DNA from: Kuschelorhynchus macadamiae | Lineage: Eukaryota; Arthropoda; Insecta; Coleoptera; Curculionidae | Assembly: GCA_030620095.1 (NCBI GenBank) | Contig: JAUTXW010003599.1 | Coordinates: 372,001 to 436,000, forward strand | DNA length: 64,000 bases | Direction: 5' to 3' | Part shown: in pieces, positions 1-11,720 of the stretch | Layout: the number at the start of each line of letters is the position of its first letter | Numbering within the stretch: the first letter of the stretch is position 1 | The notes under the pieces: generated by a model | What the model was told of the DNA's origin: nothing | The model's database searches: none | Seen by the model: only the letters and a program-made list of their open reading frames with translations | Translations under genes and position numbers: made by a program

Positions 1-240
1 TAAACTATTGGCATTTAATTAGAAGTTTTAGTCAATTGATCTATTAATTAGTTGACTCCAGTTTACCCAGTTGATTGATTTGCACGATTCATTGATTCAC
101 TCTATTTTTGCAGAGATTTATGACATTGCTGTAAAATAATATACCAAATATTACTATTAAATGTATGTAAATTGGAGAAAAATTCGGAAAAATCTATCTG
201 AATATAGTATTATGGTTATAAATAACAATATGAAACATAT

Positions 241-1058
241 CGGCGGGAAAAACCGCCACCCCAAATTTTTGGCTTAGTTTGATTCTGATCTAAATGCCCA
301 TCGTTACGTTGAAGACATTCTCCCACAAGCAGTTATTCAATTTGCTCTTTTAATTGGAGATTATTTTATATTAATGCAGGACAATGCCAGGCCACATAGT
401 GTGCATATTGTTAGCGAATGTTTAGTGGAAGTTGGAATTAGAACATTAGAATGGCCTGCATGTAGCCCGGATCTAAACCCCATTAAAAATTTCTGGAATT
501 AACTACAGATCTGATCGTCGTCGACCTGCTCAACCAAGATGTTTGGTTGAGCAGTTGGCACTGAGGGAGGAATATCAGGCTATTACTCAAGAAAGACTAA
601 TTAATCTCATTCACTCGATGCCGAGAAGACTACACGATGTAATTGCAGCTAGAAATGGACATACACGCTACTGAAATCTGCTAAAAATATCTGTTAGTTT
701 ATTTCATCAATTTTTGTTAATGTTTAAATAAAAGAGTATGTATTTCAAACCAAAAATGGAATAATAAGATAACTCAAAAAACAAAATGTTAGAAATACAG
801 GACAGTGTGGAACAAAATATTCATGGGCCAAATTAAGAAGTAACCTTTTTCCACAGGGCGTTTTGAATTTACGACAAAACAATATTGCTTCATCCCGGTA
901 TAATATTATTTAAATACAGAATTATTATTGTCAAAGGAAAACAGTATAAAGTAAATATATTTGCCCACAAACTGGTGAAGAAATCATAAAAATCGAATTA
1001 AAAGTAAAAAAGTTATAAAGGATCAAACTAAAAATTTGGGGTGATATTTTTTCCGCCT
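241..1058 (+). mobile_element. Deleted Tc1/mariner-like element with inverted ends
   Basis: The left end (about 241-285) and right end (about 1020-1058) are imperfect inverted repeats: a GGCGGGAAAAA-type tip followed by CACCCCAAATTTTT and an AGTTTGAT stretch, found in reverse complement on the right. Between them lies the C-terminal half of a Tc1-type transposase. At about 0.8 kb the element is shorter than an autonomous Tc1 (about 1.3-1.6 kb), so the N-terminal DNA-binding half is missing. A clean TA target duplication is not evident. Confidence 0.7.
290..674 (+). pseudogene. Tc1-type transposase, C-terminal DDE fragment
   Basis: Translation shows the hallmark Tc1 blocks: an MQDNARPHS segment near 374 carrying the second catalytic aspartate, then WPACSPDLNPI near 452, the block that precedes the third acidic residue. 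A stop follows at FWN near 500. The reading resumes in another frame as a conserved C-terminal tail (LREEYQAITQERLINLIHSM) ending at a stop at 672-674. The N-terminal paired-type domain and first aspartate are absent. The enzyme would have excised and inserted the element at TA sites; this copy cannot be active. Confidence 0.85.
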
Positions 1059-3017
1059 GGGAGTTTATTTAAGTGTAATTGTTTTTGCAGCAAAATTTGG
1101 AAAAAATGTGATAGTATCACAATAAAGCCAGTATAAATTACCAAAGAAACAAACCACTTGGCTTCTTAAAACGATTAATATAGGAAAAAAACCACAAAAC
1201 ATATTAAAATAAGTGACATTTTACTATAAAATTCGTTGTGGAAAAATATAAGCTAGAACTTATTTAAGATTTGAGTAAGGTCGGTATAATTTAATCTCCT
1301 TTTCAATCTTCATCTATTTTTACCGCTCATAAAGCATTTGAGAAGATATTTGCGAATTTCTAAACACATGTCGCATGGGAAAGTTCGTTTTGTCAAAATG
1401 TGTATTCGGATGTCGCGTCAGCTTTCTTAAAAATGAAAAATTTCTGCATTTCTTTTCAAACTCGTTTTTACCCAATTTACTAATCTAGGATAAAAAATCT
1501 AAAAATATGTTTTGTAGCAAAAATATGGAACTTTTGTTTTTATCCTAATAGGTACCGATACTCAGGCACGAAGGCTTAAAACCAAGAGCTGAAACGTGAA
1601 CTAATTGTTTATATTTGGGACACCCTGTATACAATATTACCATATGTATATATAATTTAAATCGTCTCAGTGAATTCTTCGATTTTTCAATGATTTTTTT
1701 ATAGGTAAATATAGCCTACTGGCGGGATTTATGTGAATCTTTTGATGTTCCACTTAATCGGGGGTCATGTGGGAATGGAATGTTACAAAAAAACATTACT
1801 AAGAATCTGCTGATGAACTGGACTGTAAGTTTTACAGAAAACTCAAGTTTTATTAAGGGATAAACTGGTAAAATGTTATTAACAAAAACCAAAGAACTTT
1901 TTTTGCCCCCTCACCCAGGAAGGGATTCTCAATACGCCACTGCATATTATCAGTTTTATATTTAAAAAAGAATTGGCAATATAGATAAACGCACCATTGT
2001 ATTTTAGAAGAAATAAAGTTTATCAATTCGACAAAAATAAAAACGTATTTTACAAAATACACAAGGCCTCCTCGTCTCGATGATGAAATTCGATGGGGTA
2101 AAATTCGGAGCTGAATTTATTCAGACGATGATTCACGAGTGATGTGGGGCGGTGTGCAAATCACCGTAAGGCTTAATCCCAATTTGTCTCATTTTAAATT
2201 TAGGTCATAAACGAATCTAAATGTATTGAAAAGCGTCCAATTCCGCACTGAGAAAATTCACATGTTCGAGGGTGGAGAATTTTTTGATCCCTCTACAGAT
2301 TTAGGTAATCTCATTAAAGTGTGTTTTAGCACGGTTGAGATGTGGTCAAACACATCATATGGGGTTTTCCCTGATTATGTCACATGAATGGGAGCTATGC
2401 ATTTTAAAACGTTTCTGTTTTATTTAAGAGCAATGTAGGACAAAGATTTTCTTTCTCTTTTCATCGCTAAGTTCCTTTCACTTTTCAGGATTATTTTTAA
2501 AGATCAGTATCAAGTATCAAATCCGGTATATCTATAGAATCCGGGCAAAAGGACCTATCGATCTGTCTCATTTAAAAAAAGTCAAGTTATATTTTTATAT
2601 TTGACAACTGACAATTAAAAAAAAATTAAGGTTTTATAAAATTTTACAGCCACTCATACAATTTTATTTTTGTTCTTTTTAATATCTTGAAAATATAGAA
2701 GTTCTAGCAAGTTAAAATGTTGACAAGTTGAAATGACCATGCTGTACAGCTCATATTATAGACTACAATAATTGTAGGAAGGAAGACACCTGACAAGTTT
2801 TATATGAACTACATATTGGACCGAATTACATAAAAATCGAATTCATTCTGCTTTCTACCATCTTCCATGGCGGCCTCAAAGAAATTTGTCGTGAATTCTA
2901 AGCAGAATTCGAAATAATAAAAAAATAATAATTCCATTTAAAAAATTAAGTCACTGACATTAAATTAATTATATTAATTAGATTAATTAATTTAATTAAT
3001 TTAGTTAATTTAATTAA

Positions 3018-3024
<7 letters not shown>
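1059..3024. other. AT-rich non-coding stretch
   Basis: No supportable gene. A GGGACACCCTGTATA end near 1617-1632 is typical of small insect mariner-type or MITE ends, but I could not find its partner. Around 1755-1775 a CGGGGGTCATGTG motif recurs near 55895, suggesting a dispersed repeat. The last 60 bases before the microsatellite are TTAATTAA-rich. Confidence 0.5.

Positions 3025-3092
<68 letters not shown>
3025..3092. repeat. (TA)n microsatellite
   Basis: An essentially pure TA dinucleotide run of about 68 bases, preceded by TTAATTAA-rich sequence. Confidence 0.98.
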
Positions 3093-3095
<3 letters not shown>

Positions 3096-4466
3096 GCCAA
3101 CTGTTTAGCCTGTATTATTTCCAATATCAGAGTTTTACATAGAGATGAAATTTAACAATTATAATTTGCTTTAAGAAGTGTTTTTAGTTTTATGTGTGAA
3201 GAGGGTTTAATGATTTATTCCTTTAGTAAATAATTCACAGCAAATTTACATGAATCAATCTAATATATCAGCCGTTAAAAAAAATAAATGTTGAAGTTTA
3301 GAGATGAATTTTAAATTTCTGTAACAACTACGTAACCGTCAAAAGCCTCAACGAGAGATGTTATCGTATACGAGGCCGAAACGGTTTGGGCTAATAGAAA
3401 ATAAAAATAGAAACCATTTTGTTAAAATAGACACAGTTTACATAGCCAAGTTTAAGGCCTATTTTCATAATATGTATTATATTCGTTTTTTCAAAAAGCA
3501 AAAAACTAGGTTGTTTATACACAAAACTAAATCTCCATATATATTTTACCTATAAAAAACTAAGAAGGCTCATTTTTATATGGTATACTTCAAAACATCA
3601 AATAGTTACCATTTTGGTTATTGTAAAAACTAGATGAAGATATAATCATTATAAATTCATTTCTCGTTTCATATATTTTTGATATTCTTTTGGAGGTTTA
3701 TTGTAAATTGTAGATATCTAAATATAACTAACCTTCGAAGAGTCAATTTTTTTAATAAAAAATCATTAAAAAACGTTTTTAATTCTCCCTCAACAAAATT
3801 CCGAGTATATATTAAAACAAGGTTTTTTTTAATGGAACCTATACTGTGGATACGTCTCGTTGGGTTAGCACTAGGTTCGGCAATAATAGCATCATTAAAG
3901 CTATAATAAATAATAAAAATCTTTTTTGCAAGGAAAATAAAATGTGATGAGTTTGGCAACAGCGCAATAGTCTTGTATCTGTATTCTGTCAAAAACCTCA
4001 TAATAGAGAGGTTTGGTTGAAAAGTATTTAAATTGTGTGGTTTTTCATTTTTTTTTTTTAGAAAAAAAGTTGATTTTCCACGGAATTTTTACTACTAATC
4101 AACTCTATACAATATACGATATCATTTAAAATTGAAAAGAATCTAAAATTTTTAGGTCTATAAGGTTCATGAGAAAATATTACTACTTAATGTTCAAACT
4201 ATTACCAAATATAAAACTAAACCAGGCGTCCTCTTTTTACTGGTATAAATATTTGAATTGCTTTTTATATTTTTAATAGTTCTTAATACCTTTAAATACC
4301 TATTAAATATCTTAAATACAATTTAATACTTTTTATTAACTTTAAATATCTTTGATTACATTTTAATACTTTTAATTATCTTTAAATACTTTTTTTATTA
4401 TAGTAAATTCTTTTTTAAATTGCGAAGTCACATCCAGCTTTATATATTTGTACGGGAATAAATTAG
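3093..4466. other. AT-rich non-coding stretch
   Basis: Short open frames on both strands around 3360-4000 have low-complexity AT-driven composition and no recognisable motif. Around 4260-4400 the sequence repeats variants of TTTAAATAC-type words. No feature can be supported. Confidence 0.5.
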
Positions 4467-5211
4467 GAGCTCAATATTAGACATGCTTTTTATTGCTGAT
4501 AGTTTTAAATTTTTGCCGACGTTTCGATAGTTTGGTTTCTCTCTTCTTCAGGACTACACTTAAAATAAACATACAAATAACAAAGTATTTTTTGAAAATT
4601 GGACAAACAGTAACAAAATATACGAGTTTCAATGTACTGCCATAAATATATGTATATAAATATATTGAAAAAAGATTTGACTCGCTTAAATATAAAAATG
4701 TTTGAAATTTAAAATCAATCAACTTGACGTAAAAGTCTTAGGTATATAAAAAAACATTGATTAGATACCTCAATTGATCATCAGCAGTATCTTAAGTTTC
4801 TTTTTATTAAAGAATCCATAAAATTGTTAGGAAGCAAATATGTAAAAACTAGTGCAATACACATCAAACTACTATTTTTAAATGGGTTATTGTTACTAGT
4901 TTGATATGTGTTACACTAGTTTTACAGATTTGTTTCACAACGATTGTATGAATATATTAATAACTTTTTTTTAATAGTATGTAATTTTAAATCATGTAAG
5001 CTTAAATTATAAATATATTTATATACATATTTTCATGTCAGTACATTGGAGCTCGTATATTTTGTTACTGTTGATCCAATTTTCAAAAAATACTTTGTTA
5101 TTTGTATGTTCATTTTAATTGTAGCCCTGAGAAAGTTAAAAATTTAACTATCGAAACATTGGAAAAATTTAAAACTATCAGCAATAAAAAGAATGTCGAA
5201 TATTGAACTCG
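4467..5211. repeat. Long inverted repeat with hammerhead-like arms
   Basis: The left arm (about 4467-4715) and right arm (about 4990-5211) are reverse complements over roughly 220-240 bases with scattered mismatches. In the left arm, read on the minus strand, a hammerhead-type core is visible: CTGAAGA near 4544, an imperfect stem II, then GAAACGTC near 4520. The right arm on the plus strand has the decayed counterpart (CTGAGAA near 5128, CGAAACAT near 5153). The layout matches inverted pairs of Penelope-element flanking repeats elsewhere in this window. No coding sequence lies between the arms. Confidence 0.7.
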
Positions 5212-6280
5212 TGATTTATTCTCCTACGAATAGTAAATCCTATTAAATATTTTTAACACCTAACAAATTAATTATGATTTAGAAAATTTTGGTACCTGCT
5301 CATCCATTGAGTTCAAGGCAGTCGGCTTTTTTACTTTTTTTATAATATGTGCTTGTTGGTAACCAGTGGCGTGCCAAAGTCTTCTGAGGCCCTCCCGCAA
5401 TTTTTTTACGGGGGCCCCCACTCTACACCAAGCAAATTAATATAATGGGTGAAAACGAAACTACGGCCTACAGTGACATTTCAGATCGGTATATAGAGAG
5501 AAGTGGTACGGTAAGTAATATGTTTTAAAATATTGAACATTTTCAACATAAAGATAAAGACAATTGACAATTGAAAGTCGTTTCCGGTTTAATCGGAAGT
5601 GACCTCAATACTTATTTTAAACTTAACAAAAATTTTTAACAGTACGAATTCTTTTGTCTGTGAATTGTGGCTCAATGTCCCATTCTTTTGCCATTGTTAG
5701 AGAAATCTCAAAAATATTTTCAAAATTATTTCTCAAATTCCCTAACTGATCTGAAATATTTGCTATTAAATCTGTGGCTTGTCCAATATCTATATCACTT
5801 TTTTGCAAACATTTTGAAAGTAAATGGACTATTTCAAACATTTTTCCTTGGAATATTAACAAAAATATGAATTAAAAATTTTCAATTTTATTTTGTAAGG
5901 CCTTTGACTCATCCCTATCAGGTTTTTTCTTTGCTATTATAACAAGATTTGACAAACATTTAACGACGGCTAAATAGTTACCTTTTAAAGAATTTATAGA
6001 TTCAGCCCTGGATGACCATCTGGTCGGACATAGTTTTTTTAAACTGGATCCCACAGTTTTACTGTTTTTTTTTCAGTGTTTAACGCTTGCCAACGAGGCA
6101 GACTTTCGCTAAAAAATACATAAAGTGACTGAATAGTTTCAAAAAAATTTCTTATCTGAGTAATATTATTTACAGAATCATTTATAATTAAATTTAAGCT
6201 GTGAGCAACACAATGCATTTGGCTGATGTATCTTAATTAGAGCTTGTAGTCCCGCATGTTTACCTGTAAAGTAAAAAATA

Positions 6281-6756
6281 TATTTTAGAGTTGTATTATG
6301 TGGGGCTAGGATAAAGATAAAAAAACAAAAGTCTTTTTTTAAGTTGCCGACGTTTCGCAACTTTATTGCTGCATTTTCAGGACAAATTAAGTTTGACTTT
6401 TGGTGTCATACTATATAATAAAAACTTGAAGAAACATGGATATTGATTGTAGAGCCTCACACAAAAGGATACAGAGGACAAACATACGACAAAAATAGCC
6501 TGGACGATGTTAAAAATATTATTGACATGGTTCAGTCCATTTTTGTTGTAAGTTTGACATTTGTATCCTTTTGTGTGGTTCTACAACGAATACCTACGTT
6601 TCTCCAAGTTTACATTATATATTATATGACACTAAAAGTCAAACTTAATTTGTCCTGAAGATGCAATAAAGTTGCGAAACGTCGAAAACTTAAAAAAATA
6701 CCTTGGATTATATGTCTAGATCCTAGCCCCAAATAATACACAACTCTAAAGTATTA
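6281..6756. repeat. Hammerhead-bearing inverted repeat inserted in the hAT gene
   Basis: The left arm (about 6281-6425) and right arm (about 6620-6756) are inverted copies: each begins with an AGAGTTGTATTAT/GGGGCTAGGAT block and runs through a CGACGTTTCGCAAC/GTTGCGAAACGTCG core to a TTGTCCTGAA block. The central 200 bp contain a second inverted motif (CACACAAAAGGAT at 6460, ATCCTTTTGTGTG at 6564). The unit interrupts the transposase reading frame, so it arrived after the hAT element. The arm sequence resembles the tandem units at 18060-18945. Confidence 0.75.
6645..6690 (+). ncRNA. Hammerhead ribozyme-like motif
   Basis: GTC, then the core CTGAAGA (6655-6661), one extra base, a short stem II (GCAA/TTGC), GAAA (6676-6679) and CGTC (6680-6683), with the expected cleavage point after GTC. 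Stem I is only partly paired (GTC with GAa). The core residues fit the hammerhead consensus CUGANGA...GAAA...NUH. The opposite arm near 6350-6395 carries a mutated core (CTGAAAA). Activity is doubtful because of the weak stem I. Confidence 0.5.
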
Positions 6757-8888
6757 CCAAGAGGATTGTTAACAAGAACCATTTAGTAAAAAATATACAC
6801 TAATAACAGAGCTAATCATTATACATGTAATAAAAATATATGTATATAATATTCACAAAATGACACATAAACTGTGTGCCGTTTGCATTTTTTTTAGTTC
6901 TGATATGATATATAATGAAGAAGGAAAAATAAAAAACGGGATTCACTATTTGATAAGATTTTTGACACTTATCAATTTTGTCTGTAGAAATTCTGATCTG
7001 AAAAATGTTTCTTTGAGACACATTTCAGCATAAATATAGAGCACGTAAAGTGGGATAATATGGCGATCCGATTATTAAAATATCTACCTATTTATAAGTA
7101 ACCGTAAATCATACATTAACTTTTTTTTAGCATTTATAAAATAATAGTTATTTTGGATCTATTATTTTTACTCTACCCAATCATTTAAATTACAAATGTG
7201 CATACTTACCGCTCATATTTGCAGCTTCTTCATACCCCTGACCCCTATATTGTTTAAGACAAATTTCATGTTTCTCTAAAAATTTCTTTTTCAAAGTCTC
7301 TACCTATTTGATTTCTTATTCCTGTAAATCCCAAAAATGATTCATGAACATGAATTTTATTAACTTTTATATTAGTGTGTCTTATAACCATACTAAGCTG
7401 GTCTTTTCTACTGATGTCCTTACTATATGGGAAAAAAATGGACTAGCTTTAATGTCTTCAACAATGGATTGCAATGTCTCGTCAGAAATCAATGCAATAA
7501 ATTTATTTTGGGATTTATTACTTAAGTAATGTCTTCGATTTTTCTCTATTTTATTTATGTGTAATCCAAGCACTGGATCATATCTTCCCAAAAGTTTAAC
7601 TATATTTAAAAATACTCCTTTTGGTGAATCAGCCTCTAGCTTATGTGCATCTGTAGAGAAAATGTCTCTGTGTCCTCGAAAAGGTAAATTACAAAGTTCT
7701 TGTGACGTCAATGAGCCTTTTTAGTACTTATCTTAATCTTTCATTTTCATTTTTTAGATATGAATCTATTGACTTATTGGCTTTCCATGTTGAGTGTAGC
7801 AAACACATGCTTCTATATGGACTGCTGAGTTCTCATGTCTTGAATTTTTTTTTGAGATGCCTTGTAAATTGCCGTTTAGTTTTCTCGTTGTCCAAGAGGG
7901 ATTAAAAGAAGGATTACTCTTATCAGCGAACAGCCAGCAAGGGTGACAATATACTCCATCTAGAACCTAAAATAAAAGTGTAGTTTAAAAAACAAAATAA
8001 AAGAAAGTCACAAATTTTACTTAACTCCTGTCCAGTCGTAGTCCTTTTTTTATAATAAGCCGTACTGAATGACCTGTTTAAATCATCTTTAAGGAAAGGT
8101 CCTAAAGGTCTGTGGGGGCCGATTTGTAAAAGTTCTTTTTTGAAATTTTCATCCAAATGAGTATTTAAAAATGAAGCTATATCACTAGAAAATACTGTTG
8201 TTTGTGCCAAATCAGATTCTTCGTCTCCTGATGAATCATTTGTATCAGTAATATTAATATCCTAAGTTGCTTTCTTCAGAAATTGTCGATTCTGCTGTAC
8301 TTAAAGAACTGGTAGATGTACATGGTTGCTTGAGATCTTCAGAAAAAAAAATTTTTTGACTAGTTTTTTTTTCTCCTTTATTTCATTCCGTTTTCTTTTC
8401 TGTGCTCCACTTAAATATTTTCGTGAACCACTCATAATAGTAATATTATAGTATCAAAGTAAAATAATAAACATAAAACAATACTTTCACGTTACACTCA
8501 TTAGTAATGGCCTGATTATAATATTAAGCTGTTACGCCGCGACGCAGTATCCGAATAAAGCACTCAACAGTAAAGGTGTTTAGTCTCAATCACGCGAGAG
8601 AGGATCACAGCACAGCCTACGACTCTCGGAAATCAGTCGGTCGTCAAAGTAACGCGTCGCGTCACTGTAACGTTGCCACTTTTTGTAGTTTTCTACTACA
8701 CTGGCGTATTGTCAAATTTTGCTATAAAATGAGAAGTGATAAGACAAAATATATTGATTTTAGAAAATTATGGGATGTAAGTAAATTCTGTAAATAGCTT
8801 GCTTGAGGTCGAGGGGGCCCTCTGGACCTCCGGGGCCCACCCGCAACGCAGGCCCTGCGGGCCCTATTGGCACGCCACTGTTGGTAAC

Positions 8889-9534
8889 ATTATTTATCTA
8901 ATATTTTATCTACAATCCACAAAATTCAGACAAAATATTTGTTTTCTGACCCCTAGTTACAATCAAAATGTTTAATAACAACTGCAAATTTTGTATTTTA
9001 TACTACCGGCATTTTTTCAATTACTTCTTGTGGCAAAAACTATTTAAAAATTGTAATTATTTTGACAACAAATATATTAAATATAAGTCGCACAAGAGAC
9101 TCCGATAAATACCTATCAACATAAAGTGTTTAATTTAGAAGTATTTTGCATAATATTCCTCAATCCCGTCAGTATATTTATGTCACTTTCTGCTTTTATT
9201 ATAAAAAAAAAGACTTCGCTTATTCCTTTCATAACTTTGAATATTAAAGTTTAACTTGGTCATAAAATTGATACAATGGCCAACGTAAATCGGATCATTT
9301 TAGAGGGTTATGGAAATACTTAGAGTTTCTATAAAATAGTTAGTAGATCAATTTGTAAATTTATTACAAAAAAGTTTCATTTTGCAACAGTGGAATACAG
9401 AGGTGTATGATCTAGGTAGATACACAGGGCAGTTGCCCAATCACGATTTTTTAATATTTTATTTTACCTCTTTATAATGAAATATCTAAACGGAAAAACA
9501 AATTTTATAAAATCAATAATGGCAAAACAATATT
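8889..9534. other. AT-rich non-coding flank
   Basis: No gene or repeat pair is supported between the hAT element and the start of recognisable hAT-B sequence. A CAGAGGTGTATGATC stretch near 9400 could be an unrelated element end, but no partner was found. Confidence 0.4.
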
Positions 9535-11486
9535 TATATTTTGTTGGCTATGTTTACTTTTTGAAAATAAAAAAGGTCTCTGGAATAAAACTGGGTTTTC
9601 CGATTTAAACAATTTCCATAAAGCTGTAAAAAGACAGATTATGTCCAAAGCGCATTTGCAGGCCGTCATAAAAGAAAAAGTCTTCGGCAAAACCAGAACT
9701 GAACACGCCCTTAATAAACAGTTGGAAATTAGTCACCGCCAACACAATGTCGATAAAAATAGGCAAATATTAAGAAGACTTATGGATGTTGTTGATTTTC
9801 TCGGACAGCAGGAATTAGGATTTAGAGGTCATGACGAAACAAGGGTTTCTTCAAGTTGAGGAAATTTTCAGGATTTACTTAGTTTAATGGCTAAATATGA
9901 TGGTTCCTTAAAAAATCATTTAGAGCAGTCTAGCGTTTTTCGCGGAACGTCGAATGGGATTCAGAATGATTTAATTTCCGCTGTTGCAACCATTATTCTA
10001 AAAAGAATTAAGCAGGAGATTGGCGAGGCGCGGTTCATTGCTATTGTTCTGGACGGAACAACTGATAGCACTAATTTTAGTCAATTATCTATAGTAATAC
10101 GCTACGTTAAAACAGACGGAAGTATTCAAGAGCGATTTTTAGGTTTTAAGAATGTGTCCGAAAATCGAACAGCAGATGCATTATATACCCTAGTTTTTAA
10201 CACTACTAAAGAAATTAATGGAGAGAAAAAATTAGTTGCTCAAAGCTATGATAGAGCTACGGTGATGGCAGGACAATTAGGGGGTCTGCAAGCTAAAGTT
10301 CGAGAAACTTTCCCAAGTGCTGTGTTTGTCCATTGTTTTGCTCATAAATTAAATTTAGTTTTATCCCAGTCCATCAATCAGATTAAAGAGTGTAAAGTAT
10401 TTTTCGTTACTTTGAGTGGCTTTTTTCCAAGTCAACAAAACGTACACGAGCTTTGGACTCCATTGTCCACAAACGATTGCCCAAAGTGGCTCCTACTAGG
10501 CAGAACTATAATGGAAGACTTGTGTTAACAGTATCTGAAAATCGTGAATCACTGATTGAACTATTTGAAATTTAATAGAAAATAATGAAACGTGGGACTC
10601 AGAAGCAATAAATAGTTCGAGGGGGTTTTTGGACTATTTGAAACAAGATTTTAATTTTAATTATTTATTGAACATATTTTCAGAAATATTTCCATTCTCG
10701 GACAGTGTGTTTAATATACTACAAACTAAAACAAATGATATTGCTTTTCGCGTGAAAAAAGTGGATGATTTTAAGTCTATGTTAAGCCAAAAAAGAGATG
10801 ACTATGACCTATTTTGGGAGAAAACGATGACGTTAAATGTAGAGCCACAAGTCAAGCGTCTTCGAACAGACAAGGTGGGAGATGTTCAAATATCATACAG
10901 ACGCCTCTTTTATGAAATAATCGATCAAATTCAGCAACAAATAAACTATAGATTTAACAGTTTAAATGATTTTAAATTCCTCGATGCAATGCAATTTTGA
11001 TGCATTTAAAGGAAAAACTTTTCCAGAAGATGCGTTTAAATCTCTTCTTCTTCATTATGGCCAGTTCTTCGACCGAGCGTTACTGCGATCTGAACTAAAA
11101 GTTATTTACGAAACTGATGACATTAGCGCAAAAAATAATGCTAAGGAACTAATGCAATTTTTAAAAGACAAGGAGCTGGAAGATGCCTACACCGAAGTGT
11201 CGAAATTGTGTCAATTAGTATTGACAATACCTGCCACAAGCTCATCAGTAGAACGCAATTTTTCGACACTTAAACGTATAAAATTCAAAGGGGCAGGAGA
11301 GACTTTCGCATACATCGCTGTTGTCCATTGAAAATAAACGTCTCCAAAATATGTCGGAGCATCGACGTTTTTATGATGACGTCATTGACGAATTTGTAAA
11401 AAATGATCGAAGAATCGAATTACATTACAAATAGGTAAGTTTTTAAAAATTGCTTCCCTTTCTTAAAATTTCACCGCCCGCCCTTG
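9535..11486 (+). mobile_element. hAT-B copy 1, 5'-truncated
   Basis: From about 9535 the sequence closely matches the copy at 33264-35614, base by base over long stretches. The 5' end of the element is missing: homology begins mid-gene at TTTTGTTGGC. The right end closes in GCCCTTG at 11486, the reverse complement of the CAAGGGC tip of copy 2. No target duplication can be read because the left end is lost. Confidence 0.85.
9536..11434 (+). pseudogene. hAT-B transposase (ZMYM1/DUF4371-like), copy 1
   Basis: Recognisable blocks in order are CLLFENKKGLWNKTGFSD with frame changes; HALNKQLEISHRQHN (near 9700); LGFRGHDETR (near 9815); LISAVATIILKRIKQEIGEA followed by FIAIVLDGTTD (near 10030-10070), where the first hAT catalytic aspartate sits in a family consensus of LDETTD. 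Next are GLQAKVRETFPSAVFVHC and FAHKLNLVLSQS (near 10285-10370), and a C-terminal dimerisation block, TIPATSSSVERNFSTLKRIK (near 11225-11285). The end is RIELHYK with a stop at 11434. Several frameshifts and stops separate the parts. Compared with copy 2, this copy keeps more of the middle (10629-11000) but lacks the N-terminal finger. Confidence 0.88.
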
Positions 11487-11544
11487 TAATATACAATTAC
11501 AGCAGCTACTTACTGTGATCAATTTTTAGACCAATAAATGGTTA

Positions 11545-11720
11545 ATTAAATTTGAAAAGCAAATGAAGTCACCAGACTGGTATGGCCACCAAAGCCTCCA
11601 GATTCTAACCCTATAGAGCATGATTGATCACGCTTCAAATTTGCGTCAAGGTGAAGACGAAGAGTTTTTAACTTTTTATCACTTGGTGAGGGCAATTAAA
11701 GAGAAATGGAACTAATTAAC
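11545..11720 (+). pseudogene. Tc1/mariner transposase scrap
   Basis: In one frame the sequence reads SPDWPPKPPDSNPIEHDWSR-like text (about 11570-11640), the WPPxSPDxNPIE block preceding the last acidic residue of Tc1-type DDE enzymes, then loses frame. Only about 60 residues remain; no termini were found. Confidence 0.65.

Larger units (their letters stand above)
5620..8435 (-). pseudogene. hAT transposase, TTF finger/DUF4371 type
   Basis: Reading begins near 8435 with MSGSRKYLSGAQKRKR, the usual start of TTF-finger hAT proteins. Next comes a block ending GQELS near 8030. A candidate GT-AG intron (about 8023-7967) is followed by VLDGVYCHPCWLFADKS, the Cys-x2-Cys part of the TTF finger. Then comes LPFRGHRD near 7680 (DUF4371 region), a KHAGLQALIKIHQPNAL block near 6260-6210 (the hAT core that normally continues into HCxAHSLNL), a PTRWSSR motif near 6030 and a helical C-terminal region to about 5620. 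Stops and frameshifts separate these parts, and the C-terminal dimerisation motif is not recognisable. Family assignment is secure; activity is excluded. Confidence 0.85.
5364..8880 (-). mobile_element. hAT transposon (ZMYM/TTF-type) with 8-bp TSD
   Basis: The element starts CAGTGGCGTGCCA at 5364 and ends TGGCACGCCACTG at 8880, a perfect 13-bp terminal inverted repeat inside longer GC-rich ends. It is flanked by an identical 8-bp duplication, TTGGTAAC (5356-5363 and 8881-8888), the size diagnostic of hAT transposition. The transposase lies on the minus strand and is broken. A hammerhead-bearing inverted repeat of about 475 bp has inserted into it. The perfect duplication suggests moderate age despite the damaged ORF. 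Confidence 0.95.

Noticed and set aside
3669..4001. Overlapping open frames on both strands
   Set aside because: AT-driven composition, no recognisable motif, and no splice or start context beyond chance.
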